Of a stretch of 64,000 nt of DNA, positions 33,596-45,135 are shown piece after piece. Under the pieces are notes generated by a model that was not told where the DNA came from, did no database searches, and worked only from the letters and a program-made list of their open reading frames with translations. How positions within the stretch are numbered: the stretch's first letter is position 1; the number at the start of each line of letters is the position of its first letter. The DNA is from Mucidula mucida (taxonomy: Eukaryota; Basidiomycota; Agaricomycetes; Agaricales; Physalacriaceae): positions 1-64,000 of the forward strand of contig JADNYV010000054.1 in assembly GCA_015501055.1 (NCBI GenBank), in the 5' to 3' direction. The translations under genes and the position numbers were made by a program.

Positions 33596-35708
33596 TTACT
33601 CATCTGATTTCTCCGTCTTTAACCTGATATCCTCCGCCCATGCTGCAGCATCGCGTCTGCCCTTCTCAACATCCACCATAAACCAAATAACCAATGATGC
33701 ACAAGTACAGAGCGCAAACAGAAATGGGAAGCCCATCCAGTTGTCTCCTGACTTGTCAATGATAGCTTGGATAACATTGGGTCCAATCATCGAAGACGCG
33801 CGATTGGACAACCCAAACAGACCGAAGAACTGAAGAATCTGTTAGACGAGGCGGACGGCAAGTTGCACAAAGCAGGTACCATATTTTCATAGCCTTCTGG
33901 GGTCAGTTCAGCCATCATCGTTTGTGAGAACGCGTAGTACGGCGCTTGGAACAGTCCAAAGACCACGTTATAAGCCCAAAACTCAGCTTCGTTCTTGAAC
34001 CTAGCAATTCTCAATACACAATCAAACGCGAAAGAAAAGCTCACTACCCGATGACATCTGTCCATATGCCGAGCATACCCCACAAGGGAATCAAAATTGT
34101 TACCACGTTGGTAACGACGAACTGGAGGCGAAGTTACAGTCGAACACGGTAGGTTGTACATGGAGACATACCATCCTCTTTGTACTAATCTTCCAGTACT
34201 TCTGGATGTACCAGAACCCCAAGGTACTCGCTGTAGACGTAAAGCCTGAGCTAGTCCTAGATATGTATTCTGGAGAAAGCTGAATGAGAATTTCTCGTTT
34301 TGACAGATGGACACCAGCGTCCCAGTCGTGTTCAGACCCTATGAAGAGATGATCAGGGCGGACATAGAAGATCAGAGATAAACCTACGTCAGCGAGAAGG
34401 AAAAAGGAGAAGAGGTAGATGAAGGTATACGGAAGTTTTTGTACTGTTTCACGGCTTGAAAGATTTGTTTCCATCCGATAGTGAGGTAATGTTCACCCTT
34501 GGGAACAGGTGGCCCAGGACGAGGCTGCTGAAAGATGAACCACCAAATACCGGTCAAAACCCAGTATCCATTAGTGCTAGAAATAATCATCAGTCTTGGT
34601 CGCGAAATGCATGTCCAATCCTTACAGAACGAGAACATAGTTGTTGACGCGGGGATCGTTCTTGAGGGGAAGAAGAAGAGAAAGATTTAGACACAGTGTC
34701 GTAATATAGCCGATGTTACTATGAGTCTGCACTTGATGAATGGATTGGTAGACGAGTAGATTTATGACAACTTACCGTGCTTATGTTGCTGATACGGTTC
34801 TTCTCCAAACTCTGTTCCTTTTCGTATTCCTCACTGGACACCTCCCCTTTCTCGTACGCATCACGCAGTTCCTTCGCGTGTGATGTATTTCGAGCAAGGC
34901 GCGGAAAGACAGCCGCGTAGAACACCAAGGTAGCACCATACGATATGAATCCAATCATGTATAGGGCCATTGAAACGCCCCAGCGTGATGGCACTGGAGG
35001 CACAAATGGGTAAAAACAACGTCGTGGCAGGATGAGCGAAAAAACACACCTGTCAGACTCATGCTGGCGAACTGGGCCGCCCAACAGATACAAGTGATAA
35101 CGAGAAGAAGCCATCGTCCAAAAGTCCCATAGTCTGCAGCAGATCCGATAGTCGTGAAGATCAAAGTCATAACCTACAGAGATATCAGAAAGCGACGATA
35201 AAAATTTGGTTTCACGTACAGCAAAACTGACACCATTCGCGACGAGAACCACGCTTGAAACTGCTTTGGTCCCTCCACCCCAAGGTACGACGCACTGTCC
35301 CGAAGAATCTGCGCGTTGCAAGAAGCGCCTGGTCCCTTGACTGGGTCATATCCAGCCGCAAATGCGAGGGACTGGAAAAGTGTCATGGAATAGCCGTTAG
35401 GACCGACGCCCTAGCGATGAGATATCAGCAGGCGTCGAATTGACGCGGTACGAGACACCGACGTTATCGCCATTGTAGTACACTATGGAAATGGTTAGTA
35501 TTACGATGCAGCAGCTAATTGAAGCCAACGTACAATAGTAGCTCCACAATTCGCGTCTGGTAACGACTGGCTCGTCCTTACTTATCGAAGACACGAACTG
35601 GATGCCCGTGCGATTGCGTTGGCGAAGACCATCCTTGTCGAGAGAGCTATCCTTGCTATCAACCTCATCGCCAGAAAGAGTCGGAACTTGATCTAGAACT
35701 CCAGACAT
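33596..35708 (-). CDS. ATG22: Autophagy-related protein 22 (vacuolar MFS-type effluxer)
   Basis: Starts MSGVLDQVPTLSGDEVD at 35708, then DEPVVTRRELWSYYLYYNGDN, GVGPNGYSMTLFQSLAFAA, QCVVPWGGGTKAVSSVVLVA, MTLIFTTIGSAADYGTFGRW, a cytosolic loop ELRDAYEKGEVSSEEYEKEQ, LPYTFIYLFSFFLLADGLNT, FWAYNVVFGLFQAPYYAFSQ and MMAELTPEGYENMFFGLFGL. This order is that of Atg22, which exports amino acids from the vacuole after autophagic breakdown. It has about twelve membrane segments and eight or nine introns. The frame is broken near 35310, where GCGCAG should be GCGGCAG to read into the QCVVPW motif, giving another one-base deletion. The ends of the gene lie about 220 bp from the PNS1 start and 265 bp from the HYPK start. 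Confidence 0.85.
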
Positions 35709-35973
35709 GGTTGTGCCAGAAGGAAGACAAGTTGAACGGCTGATTGAGAAATTTGAAAGCAGAATGAAGCTCAGGGCTGGCACGCGGCAGAGATGATAAG
35801 AACCAGAGATGGAAATAGCTATCGAGTCAGATGATAGGCCCTGCCGCCGCGACGCATGGCGAGCATTGACCGGGGCATTCCAGTGATTGCACGGTTTTGA
35901 TGATACATAACAGCGAAGACGTCGCGGTGTACGGAAAGCAGTCGCGTCACAACTGATCGTCACGCCTACCACC

Positions 35974-36463
35974 ATGTCCCGCACGAATGGCAAACCTGAA
36001 GTCATCGTAAACGTCCGTCACCTTATTGTAGCAGATGACATTCAACTGACTCAACTTCCTCAGTACCAGGATGGCTTTTCCTACTCAAAAGGGAAAATGG
36101 AGACCGCATTGCTTCCGGGGGGACTATTGGACAAGCCTCCCGTAAAGGCCGCCAAAGACCCCCACGCTGCCTCCATCAAGAAGGAGGACATCGATGTTAT
36201 AGTCCGTCTGCTTTTGGTATTCTTCTACGCCACGCTGACAATGGTTCCAGGTCAACGAATTCGAACTGTCTCGCACACAGGCCGAAAAGGTGCTTTTGCA
36301 GCACGGGGGAGATTTACTCGTTGCTTTAAAAGCCCTATCAATACTTAGGTCAGTCATAACCTATGCATCAGATTCTTTTCTGACATTCACACAGATTGTA
36401 TCACAGATTTTTGTATCATTACACTACGTGCATGGTAAATACCCTGTCCGCCACAAACTATAA
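35974..36463 (+). CDS. HYPK: HYPK-like NatA-associated UBA protein
   Basis: Small protein of about 110 residues. After MSRTNGKPEVI and an intron (GTAAAC...CTCAG, ending at 36063) it reads YQDGFSYSKGKMETAL and a short linker, then IKKEDIDVI. A second intron leads to VNEFELSRTQAEKVLLQHGG and DLLVALKALSI. The final segment is the three-helix UBA-like domain of HYPK, a ribosome-associated partner that inhibits and stabilises the NatA N-terminal acetyltransferase. The 3' end is uncertain. Unspliced reading stops at 36463, but a GTCAGT...CACAG intron (36349-36395) is also possible. The family normally ends soon after the LxAL motif. It sits in divergent orientation to ATG22. Confidence 0.75.
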
Positions 36464-36811
36464 TTTCCGCTTCCACGACGCCTTGGAAGCCTTTCTTTAT
36501 GTCATAGTGTCTTTAGGCGCCAAGGATGCCTTCAAGACTTCTCTGACGACCAATAAGTAACGAACTAAACTCTTTGGTTTGTACCCTGGGCCAATCTCCA
36601 CGCTGAGGCCTCATGGGTTTTCAATTGCCTTGACTCGGCTTCAATAAGCTTTCGGTTTGTGCGTTGACCAGCGCACGATAATCCCCTTCAGAAGAGGGTT
36701 GTAATTGCGCTGTCAACGACTAGCATCCGCAGCATTCCTCGACCTTGGTACATAAACCTTTCTCTTGCCTGCTTCTTGCTTCCCGATTTCACTAAGCGCT
36801 ACCCCAACATC

Positions 36812-37957
36812 ATGAGCACAGCACCCAAGCCTCCTCCAGTCAATACTACTGGGCCCCCAACGCCCGCTAGTTCGACTACCTCGAGCCCAACTGCCAAACA
36901 CAGTCCCGATCAGCTTCCTGGAGCGAAGAGGACCCCATGTCAGACCTCGAAGAAGTTGTGGCGCTTATGGCCAAACTGAAGGAATCGGAGAAGGTCCTTA
37001 CGGGTCGTTGGCGACTCTGCAGACTGAGGCGCATAATGTCGCATCTGCTGGTAAAGTGATCAAGTCATCGCAAAAGGTCCGATCCCCGATTATTCGTGAT
37101 ACTCGATTGCTCACTATTTCTCAGATCGAAACCCTTCGAGCGTCCTTGACTGAGAAGAGAGCGAAGTATATCGCCGCGATTGATGCTCTGGAGAAGGATC
37201 TCCATTCCAAGGTCGAAGCAGCGCTGAAGGACCGACTCCGGCAGCAAGTGTACAAGAACATCAAGGAGTCGCTGCAGGCCCAGATTGACCAGAAAGTGCG
37301 GGAGAAGGTTCGTATTCTGCCCTCTGCTTTTTCGATATGCCGCTCACTGACCGCCAGCTCATGGCCCATATTCCCACCGCTATCCGCGAGCAGACGGCCA
37401 CGCACAAGAAGCGGATGGCCGAAATCCACATGCACCTCTACAACGCGTACGTCTATCAAATTCTACGCTAAAAGTTTATGCTAATCGAAGGACACGTTTA
37501 GTGAAGCTCGTCGGCTTAACGCCACATTGAACCCAGACCAGCCGCTCAACCCGCTCCTCTGTCTGGCTTCTCCAAACGCAGAGGAGGCTACAGCTCCCGC
37601 CCATTTTCCTGCCAACGTGAATGAGTGTACTAAGTTGAAAGACGATGTCCTCAAGAGCCTGGTCAAGGAATACGGTTTGGTGAATACTACTCCTCCGCTT
37701 GTCCGATCGAGCCCTAAAGTGAAGCAGCGCGACCTGAGTCCCGTCCGGGAGGAAAAGATTAACAAGTTCCTGGAATTCATTGGGGTACGTACGTGTTTTT
37801 TCCGGCGCGCCATGGTCGATGTTTATAAGTGCGATATCAGGTCCCTTTTCAGTGCATGAAGATCGTCCCGAGCTCCGGCTCTTCATCCCCGGCGGGTTCG
37901 AAACAAGCGAGGATGTTCTTGCTTAGGGTGGATAAGCCAAGCTCAAAGTTTGTTTGA
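36812..37957 (+). CDS. Uncharacterised coiled-coil protein
   Basis: Starts MSTAPKPPPVNTTGPP, a short disordered region, then the helical MSDLEEVVALMAKLKESEK and long coiled-coil segments (SLTEKRAKYIAAIDALEKDL, LRQQVYKNIKESLQAQIDQK). After introns it continues LMAHIPTAIREQTATHKKRM and EARRLNATLNPDQPLNPLL, and ends KIVPSSGSSSPAGSKQ...FLLRVDKPSSKFV at TGA 37955-37957. Four later introns keep phase (37078, 37307, 37447 and 37784 donors). Two shifts near 36920 and 36999 are needed to link the N-terminal pieces, each consistent with one missing base. I do not recognise the family; related proteins occur in Agaricomycetes without assigned function. Confidence 0.55.
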
Positions 37958-38190
37958 GGCCCGTAGCCCAAGTGATTTACTTTTAGTACTGTATCGAAGT
38001 TTCTTGTTGTATATCGTTCTTGTTGTATGTTCTAGTCAATTTGCTGAGCCGTGTATGATAGAAGTTGTGTATACCTCTTAAATTCAAATAGTAAAACTCG
38101 AAAAATCTGACTCGTCAACAATTCGACTGGTATTATAAGTACAGATAATCTAACAATACATAGCCTAGAATGAGACAACAAATGACAAAA

Positions 38191-41100
38191 CTAAATATCA
38201 CGAAGCACACTCAACACCATCTGCAATGTTTCTACATCTATCCCCCCGTCTTCAATCAACGATGCTCCCAAAGACTGCTTCACGCCATCCCGACACGACA
38301 AGGGATCCTTCAAGGGACTCAACTGAATCGACTTCGCCGCATTTTCAATCCTACCAGCCATAGAGTCCAAGAGCAACATCAGTTCGGTGCCAGACATGTT
38401 GTCATTCATCGCAGGTAGCAAGATATTGGGATTGCCATAGAGGAACCGCAAATCTTCCTCGACATCATCCCTGTGCTTCTTGTCCTCTTCCTTGCGAAAT
38501 ATACGCGACGTCGAGAGGGCCTCGAGACGAAGGCAAAGCATACCAAGTTGTTGCATCTGTTCCATGCTGAATTGCACCCTGGAACCGGACGAACTAGCTG
38601 GCTTGGCTCGGAGCTCTTTCCGCCCTTCAAGCTCGGAAGGATATATCGTGGAAAGGTTGAGCGTGGTCTCCAGTCCCTTCAACTTCACTTCTCCTACAGG
38701 GACAATCACCATCCCGATACGTCGCACGGCCTCCAGTGCTTCATAACTGTGGGAATCCAACACATCGTCAACTTCTCCATCCGAGTCCAAGGCCTTCAAT
38801 GCCTGCAACTCTTTGATCACGTCTGAGCTGACTTGGATCTGACCTCCAGCGGCACTTTGTTCAATTCGTGCGGATCGGTTGACCATCGGGCCATAGTAAT
38901 CCATTCGATGGGTGATGGGATCGACTTCGCAAATGGGATCTCCACAATGCACGCCCATCCGAACAGACATTCCACGAGCAATCAAACGCTCTTGGCTGTC
39001 GTAGACAGGCTTCCCGTCGTCGCACTCCAGAAGCTCCAAAGGCCAGTCTCCTTGCAGTAGCTCCAACTGTATCGTTAAACACCACCACAACGCCGCCACC
39101 GCAGATTGGAACGATATCACAAACGCATCACCTTCTGTTTTGACTTCGTAGCCACCGCATAGCCGGAGTTTGCGCCGAAGGATGTTATGGTGTGCAGCCA
39201 GCCCTAGCCTCATTCCCGGATTGACCTCCCACAAACCAGTGGAATTGACGATATCGGTGAAAACCATGGTAATATGGCCAGTCGGGGCTGCTATTTCCTT
39301 CTCCAATCGCGCCAGACCAGTGTCAAGGACACCATCCCGCCGTCGTCGTCTTGGAAGAAGCGTGTCAATGGCCGACTCAAGAGTGGCTTGCCGGGGTCGC
39401 TGTGGAGTGAACAGTTCAGCGACCGAGATGACCATAATCATCGTGCTACCCTCCGCGCCGTAGCTGATCGCAAAGTCACGCAACTTTTGCGCGGCACGCA
39501 TAACATCGGGTCGCTCCCCGCGAGCGATGTCGACGGCCGTTTGGTAAGAAACGTAGTCCCACAATCCGCGGTTGGCAATGATGACAAACTCGTCAAGCTC
39601 CGTCAAGTCCCATGTATGCACATCTGGCCGGGCGATGAGGGAGTAAAGGTGGAAAAATCCAAATGACCGCGATAAATCAATTTCATCGTTGACTAGGCCT
39701 GGGGGGGATATCCAACCCTCAGCCATTCGGATGCGCCGCATTTCTTCTCGATCATACGGATCATGCTTCACCGATAGCAGATAAGCCGTAGCCTTCCGCG
39801 ACACAACCGCCAGCGCATTTCCAGCATTTGCAACGTACATTTTCTTGCCAGCTATGTAAACAGCGATCCCCGAAGCACCACTGCGCGCAAGCAAGGCGTC
39901 ACTCTGGATGGAGCCGAGACTTGTGGTAGAGCCAGCCGATAGTTTTCTGTCCGTCGAAGAAAACAAGGTGTCGTGCAGCTTATGATTCAGTTTCAAGAAA
40001 GTGCGACGCATAGCATCAGGGACATCTTCTCCATCCTTGAGTCCCTTCAACTCCGCAGAGAAAACGTCGATGAAGCCGTCATGAAGGAACTTCGCCAGCC
40101 GGTTGGAACTAGCGCCGGTAGCTAACGCCTTGGGTGGATGGGCTCTGCCAAACATCGCGAACACCTTCTCGCCTGGCCGTTCGGGGAACTCGTGAACAAG
40201 ATCGAGCATGTTTAAGTGTTCATTCTTGCCCAACGTGTCGGCAATCCCGTACCCCAGACCGCTGACCGTCGATGTTCGAACACGGCGATCATCGTTCTCG
40301 TCCGGGATATCAATGCTGGCGTGCACACCGGTGGTGGTGATCGTGACATCCATCAGCCCTAACACACGGAGTTGCGTCAGGTCTGTGAAGCCCGCCAGCG
40401 ACTGACGACTGATCCAGGACATGTCCCGGCTTTGGCGTGGGTCTGGCGGAAGCTTGGTATCGGATTTGATCTGCAGACGCTTGTTCCCGGACATGTTGAG
40501 ATACTTGAGATTTTTGTTGAAATTCCTACGCGAAACTTCAGTCAATACAACTCAGAGAGAAGAGGGATTAGACTCGCCAATTCCAATCAAACTCCCAGTT
40601 GTTGATATTGTATCTCAACTGATTACTTCCAACATCCAGAGTCATCAACGATTTCACTTTCCCCAACTCCTGAGGTAGCGTCTGAAGCTTGTTTCCATTT
40701 AAAAATAACACTGAAAGCTTCGTGAGCTTCGGCAAATCCTCCGTCGGTAGCGCAGTCAAGTCGTTTCCACTAAGATAAAGCTCTTCGAGTTTGCCAAAAT
40801 ATTTGAAGAACGTGTTCGGTAATTCCTGGATCTGGTTGAAGGATAGGTTCAGAACGCGCAGCTCCTTGAAAATGACTAGGGCCGATAATATCTCGTCGGT
40901 GAAGAGATTCTCCCCAAGATACAGCTTCTCCAAAGAATATGCAAGAGGCGGCATCCCACGCGAATGCGTAAGAGACGCTGCGGACGCCTTTCTTTCGGAC
41001 ATGATGGAAATGTCGCCCACGGACCCAGTCGAGCGAAGCGAGGAAGGCTCATGCCATACAGTGAGCAAATTTGAAGTTAGGTTGATCTTCAACAACGACG

Positions 41101-43970
41101 CACACTGCCACAACGAATCTGGAATCTCCGTAAGGTGGTTATTATGCGCATCAAGAGTTTCCAGCTTCTGCAGCAAGCCGATCGAATTGGGCAGGGCGGT
41201 GAGTGAATTGTCTGCACACGATAAACTCTCGAGCCATTGCAACTCGCTCAGAGTCTCCGGGATTGACTGGAACTTATTATGATCCAGATTAAGGCTGCGC
41301 AGGGAGGGTAGGTAGTAGAGGACCTTCTCGTCGAGGACGGAAAGCTTGGAGTGGGACAAATCCAGCGAGGTAAGGGCGTACGCGTATGGGTCATCGGGAT
41401 TAGGCCGTAACGAGAAGATAGTGATCGCGTTATGGGATGCATCCAGAGAGACTAGCTGCGGACCCAGACAGATCTCTAGCGCATGGACACTGTTGTGATC
41501 TGCGCTCAATTTCTCCAGCCGCGGTAACATGCAAATGACAGTGAGGTCTATCACTTGGTTTCGCCTACAGTCGAATTGTCGAAGATTCACCATTTTTTTG
41601 CACTCGTGAGGAATCTTGGAGACCTGATTGTCGACGATAATCAGCCTTTCTAGATTACGCAGTTGGCCGATCTCCTCGGGAATTTGGGAAATGTAGTTGA
41701 ATGAAATATCAAGATCCTTGAGATTCTCGAGTTCGCAGACTTTGAGAGGGAATTCGACAAATTGATTGTTGGAGATGTTGAGGGTTGAGAGATTACGAAG
41801 GCGGGGGAAGTACCAGGGCAGCTTGTCTATCCGGTTGTTCTGCACGTAGAGATATTGCAGTTCTGGGATATAGTCAAGATGTGCGTCGTCCAAATCTGTG
41901 ATACGATTGCACGATAAATCCAGTCGATGGAGGGAGAGACTGTCCCGTACGCTGTGAGGAACTTTCTTCATTGCCATGTGTGACAATCGAAGTTCGCGCA
42001 ACGTCGTACAGTCTTGGATAAAATCAAGAGGGATCTCCAACATGGGATTTCGCGACAAATACAGCGAAATGATAGACTCGGCATGCTTGTGCAGTTCCAC
42101 AGGAATAGCTCGCAGCCCTCGAGATGATAGGTCGACATATTCGTAGTTTTCGAGTACAATGTTTTTCTCCTGTTACGAAATTAGTGCCGTACAAAAAGCA
42201 GCGTAGGCAAAAAGACTTACAGCGGTGCCAAGAACTTCGCTCTTGTACACGAAACGTAACACGAACGATATTCCCATGAGCCCCGCAATTTCTTCTATAC
42301 CGTCCGTTGGATCGTATCCGGCCTGCAGCAACCGCCGTTTTACGATTTCTGCTGGCTTTTCCGTTGGACCCAGCACACGTTCTACACTGACGTCAGCTAG
42401 GTAAAACCGAAAACTCTGTATGGAACACACCTCGTCTTCTTTCTTGAAGGTAAAGCCTATGAGTTTCCCTCTCTGCGCCCTTAAGAATTTTTTGATTCAG
42501 CTTGGGCATTAAAGCGGCTACAGTGACATTGAAGGATACGGAGATGATGTGGTATTTGTGATTCGCCAGATATATTCGGATTTTCCAGTTATTGCCAGGG
42601 GGCTCTGAAGACAAAGAGGGGGCTGTGGTGCTCGCGAAAGATGGCTTTCTACCCATGCGATTCCGGTTCCGATGAGGATTCAAACTGTGGGGAAGTCTGG
42701 CATCGATGTTGTGACGGAGGGAGTCATTACTGCTAGTAATCGACGCAACAGAAGAAGAGGGTCGAGGGACGGAGGCCGGGGCAGGAGTCACACTCGTGTC
42801 CTCCGCGCCACTTGAGTATTCTTCATTGGGCTCCTCACTCTCAGGCTGAACAGCCCAGCTCTCCGGTGCAACCCAGGAGGGAATACTTGGATCATCAGAT
42901 AATTCTACGGGTCGTATCGAGTTGCCAGGAAGAGAGATTGAATGCGCAGAGATCGTTTTTGGTGACACCGTGTTACTGTTGAGATGGCTCGAGGCGGTGA
43001 GAGAAGTGCTACGAGTAGGATATGATGATGGAAGCTGTTTAAACGGATTCCTAAAGTCAGGAGCCGTTGTCATGTTTGAATGTATACTGTGGTCGGAGGA
43101 ATGACTCGGTGAATGGCTAGAGTAAGACGGGAATTGGTGACTGCTAGTCGGAGAGGTTGGTGAACCCGACCCATTGCGTTGCAGAACTTTCGTGTCTACA
43201 ATGCCTTCCAGATCCTCAAAGTTGGTGTCAAGACGAAGTTCATCATCTTTGGGTGGAGGCGTTGGTGGTGGTTCTGAGGGTTCGAGCAAGTCTCGCTTCC
43301 TCCGCCTACGCTTCGAATCCTGTTTAGGAGAAATTGAAACAGGTTGAGGGGAGGGTGAACGCCGAGGAAGTGATGAAGAAGGGAGGAAAGCCGCATAGTC
43401 AGGCAGTGGTACTGGGCGGAGCGAAGGATGTTCTTGATCATCGGAACGAAGTCCGGCCTTGGAACGCTTTGGACGAATAAGACTCTGGAACATGGACGAC
43501 TTTGACTTGCGCAGTTGGGGAATATGTAGGGTGGAGTCGGATGGGGTATTCTCGTAGATGCTCATACTGGAGCTTGAGCCGTCTGGAATGCTTAAGGTGC
43601 TCTGTGATTCCGAGCCACGGCTGGGCCGATGGGAAAGACTGCCATGAGAGAGATTGAGGGAAGGAAGTGAAGGGAAAGACGGCTTGTGAAAGCGGGTCTT
43701 TGAGCGAGGAGAAGGCTATAAGACAGGGCGATATCAGCGTCAATCAAACCACGTCGATGTAAAGAGTACAAAGAACGTGCAATGGCAAGCCGCCATGGCA
43801 GAAAGCACGTAGAAGAAGGTATGAACATAGATACGCACTGGTTCTGCCCAAGGAGCAATATCTGCATCTCTTGTGTGAATGAATCCATCCTCCTGCGGCA
43901 TGATGATGGCCTGCCCGTAAACGTCGACAGCGTCCTCCAGCAAAGGCATCACTTCAATTGTGGCTGACAT
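38191..43970 (-). CDS. CYR1: Adenylate cyclase (fungal Cyr1/Uac1 type)
   Basis: Peripheral membrane enzyme making cAMP for PKA signalling. About 1,850 residues in five or six exons, start at 43970. In order: Ser-rich N-terminus; Galpha-binding motif PSWVAPESWAVQ; Ras-association-like domain NWKIRIYLANHKYHIISVSF through VLGPTEKPAEIVKRRLLQAG; at least 18 leucine-rich repeats from LSSRGLRAIPVEL; a PP2C-like domain (GKNEHLNMLDLVHEFPER, VYIAGKKMYVANAGNALAVV, EFVIIANRGLWDYVS), in which key PP2C acidic ligands look replaced; and the class III cyclase domain GHITMVFTDIVNSTGLWEV, YEVKTEGDAFVISF and GVHCGDPICEVDP. The metal-binding Asp residues are present. Catalytic exons are free of stops. The junction near 40545-40567 (FDWNWR to NFNKNLKYL) does not hold phase with any GT-AG pair, implying one missing base. 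Confidence 0.93.
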
Positions 43971-45135
43971 TTTGTACACGATGCTGCCTTTTATTGGTCA
44001 AGTTTTGCCGAACGTGAAATCGAGGAAAGCTTGAAAGAGAACAAAGACAAATGATCGCAAGTAGATGCCGTCAGGCAAGTCTCTTCATTTCCCGGGGAGC
44101 CTCCGTATGGATCCAGTTACTTGGCCCGTCGAAAACGGCCTGAAGGCGCGACAGCTGGCGCAAGCGGAGAGAATGACCGGAGAAGGAGAGGTCGGCAACT
44201 CGATGACGCTTGATCACATCTGACTGACAGGTGCAAAGCTCGTTGCCAGCTTCCTTCCCGTTATTCTCCTACAGTATTGCTTTCTTCGATACTTGGCTAC
44301 CATAACAATTGAATGTCAGGTCTCCCATCAGAATATCGCCAAGCTGGGATTTTACCCCACACCCTCAATACACTATCGGTTATTCTCCCACAGATGTGAA
44401 TTTATGTGCGCGTTCGCGTTCGCCACCGACTGGACTTCAGGGCGTGACACTTCAGCATTGAATTTGTGTTGATTCTAACCGTTCACTGTCCAACGCGTCA
44501 ATAAACGCAATCGAAGGAACATCTATCATTCTTGACGTCGTCAAGAAATATCACACCATGCAAAGGAACTTTTCATGTAGTCTTATATCTGACTGACTGG
44601 TTCCAGTCTTCAGTGAACTCTTTACAAAGTCCTCGCGGTTGAAATTGAGGACTCTGCAAGCATTCGAGGACGGTACATGATGTCTTTTCCGGCACTCTTT
44701 CAAGGCACAGGCGGGTCTTACCTTTTATATCCAGACTGCATGATTCGGACCGTTCAGGCGAAATAATTTTGTTCATTCTGTTTTCATCTGGTCTTCATCG
44801 ACCCTCTTGCCTTTATCCGGAACTCCCAATAGCTCTCTGGCTGAGAAATGCCAGCGCTAGAGGTCAGACGGCCTATCCGTCTCGCCAACCGAAAACCTTG
44901 GAACAACTACGAAAAACCGACGTGAAGAAACCGACTCAAGTGCGATATGTTGATATCGACGACTTTGGAGAGCAGAACTACAAGAAAAGACCTCTAGAGG
45001 TAACGGGAAAAACGGGAATGGTCATGGAAAACAGCAGAGCAATGGACGTTTTAAACGGCCACGGACATCTATCACGAACGGATCGAGTTCGTCACAGGCG
45101 GAGAAGGTTCCAGAGGCGGGCCACACTTGAATGGT
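43971..45135 (+). other. Divergent intergenic region plus possible 5' part of helicase
   Basis: The part up to about 44760 has no coding signal and lies between divergent cyclase and helicase genes. From about 44970 a low-complexity frame rich in Gly, Asn, Lys and Ser (RGNGKNGNGHGKQQSNG, TSITNGSSSSQAEKVPEAG) may be the disordered N-terminus of the helicase. It is one base out of phase with it near 45110. Confidence 0.4.
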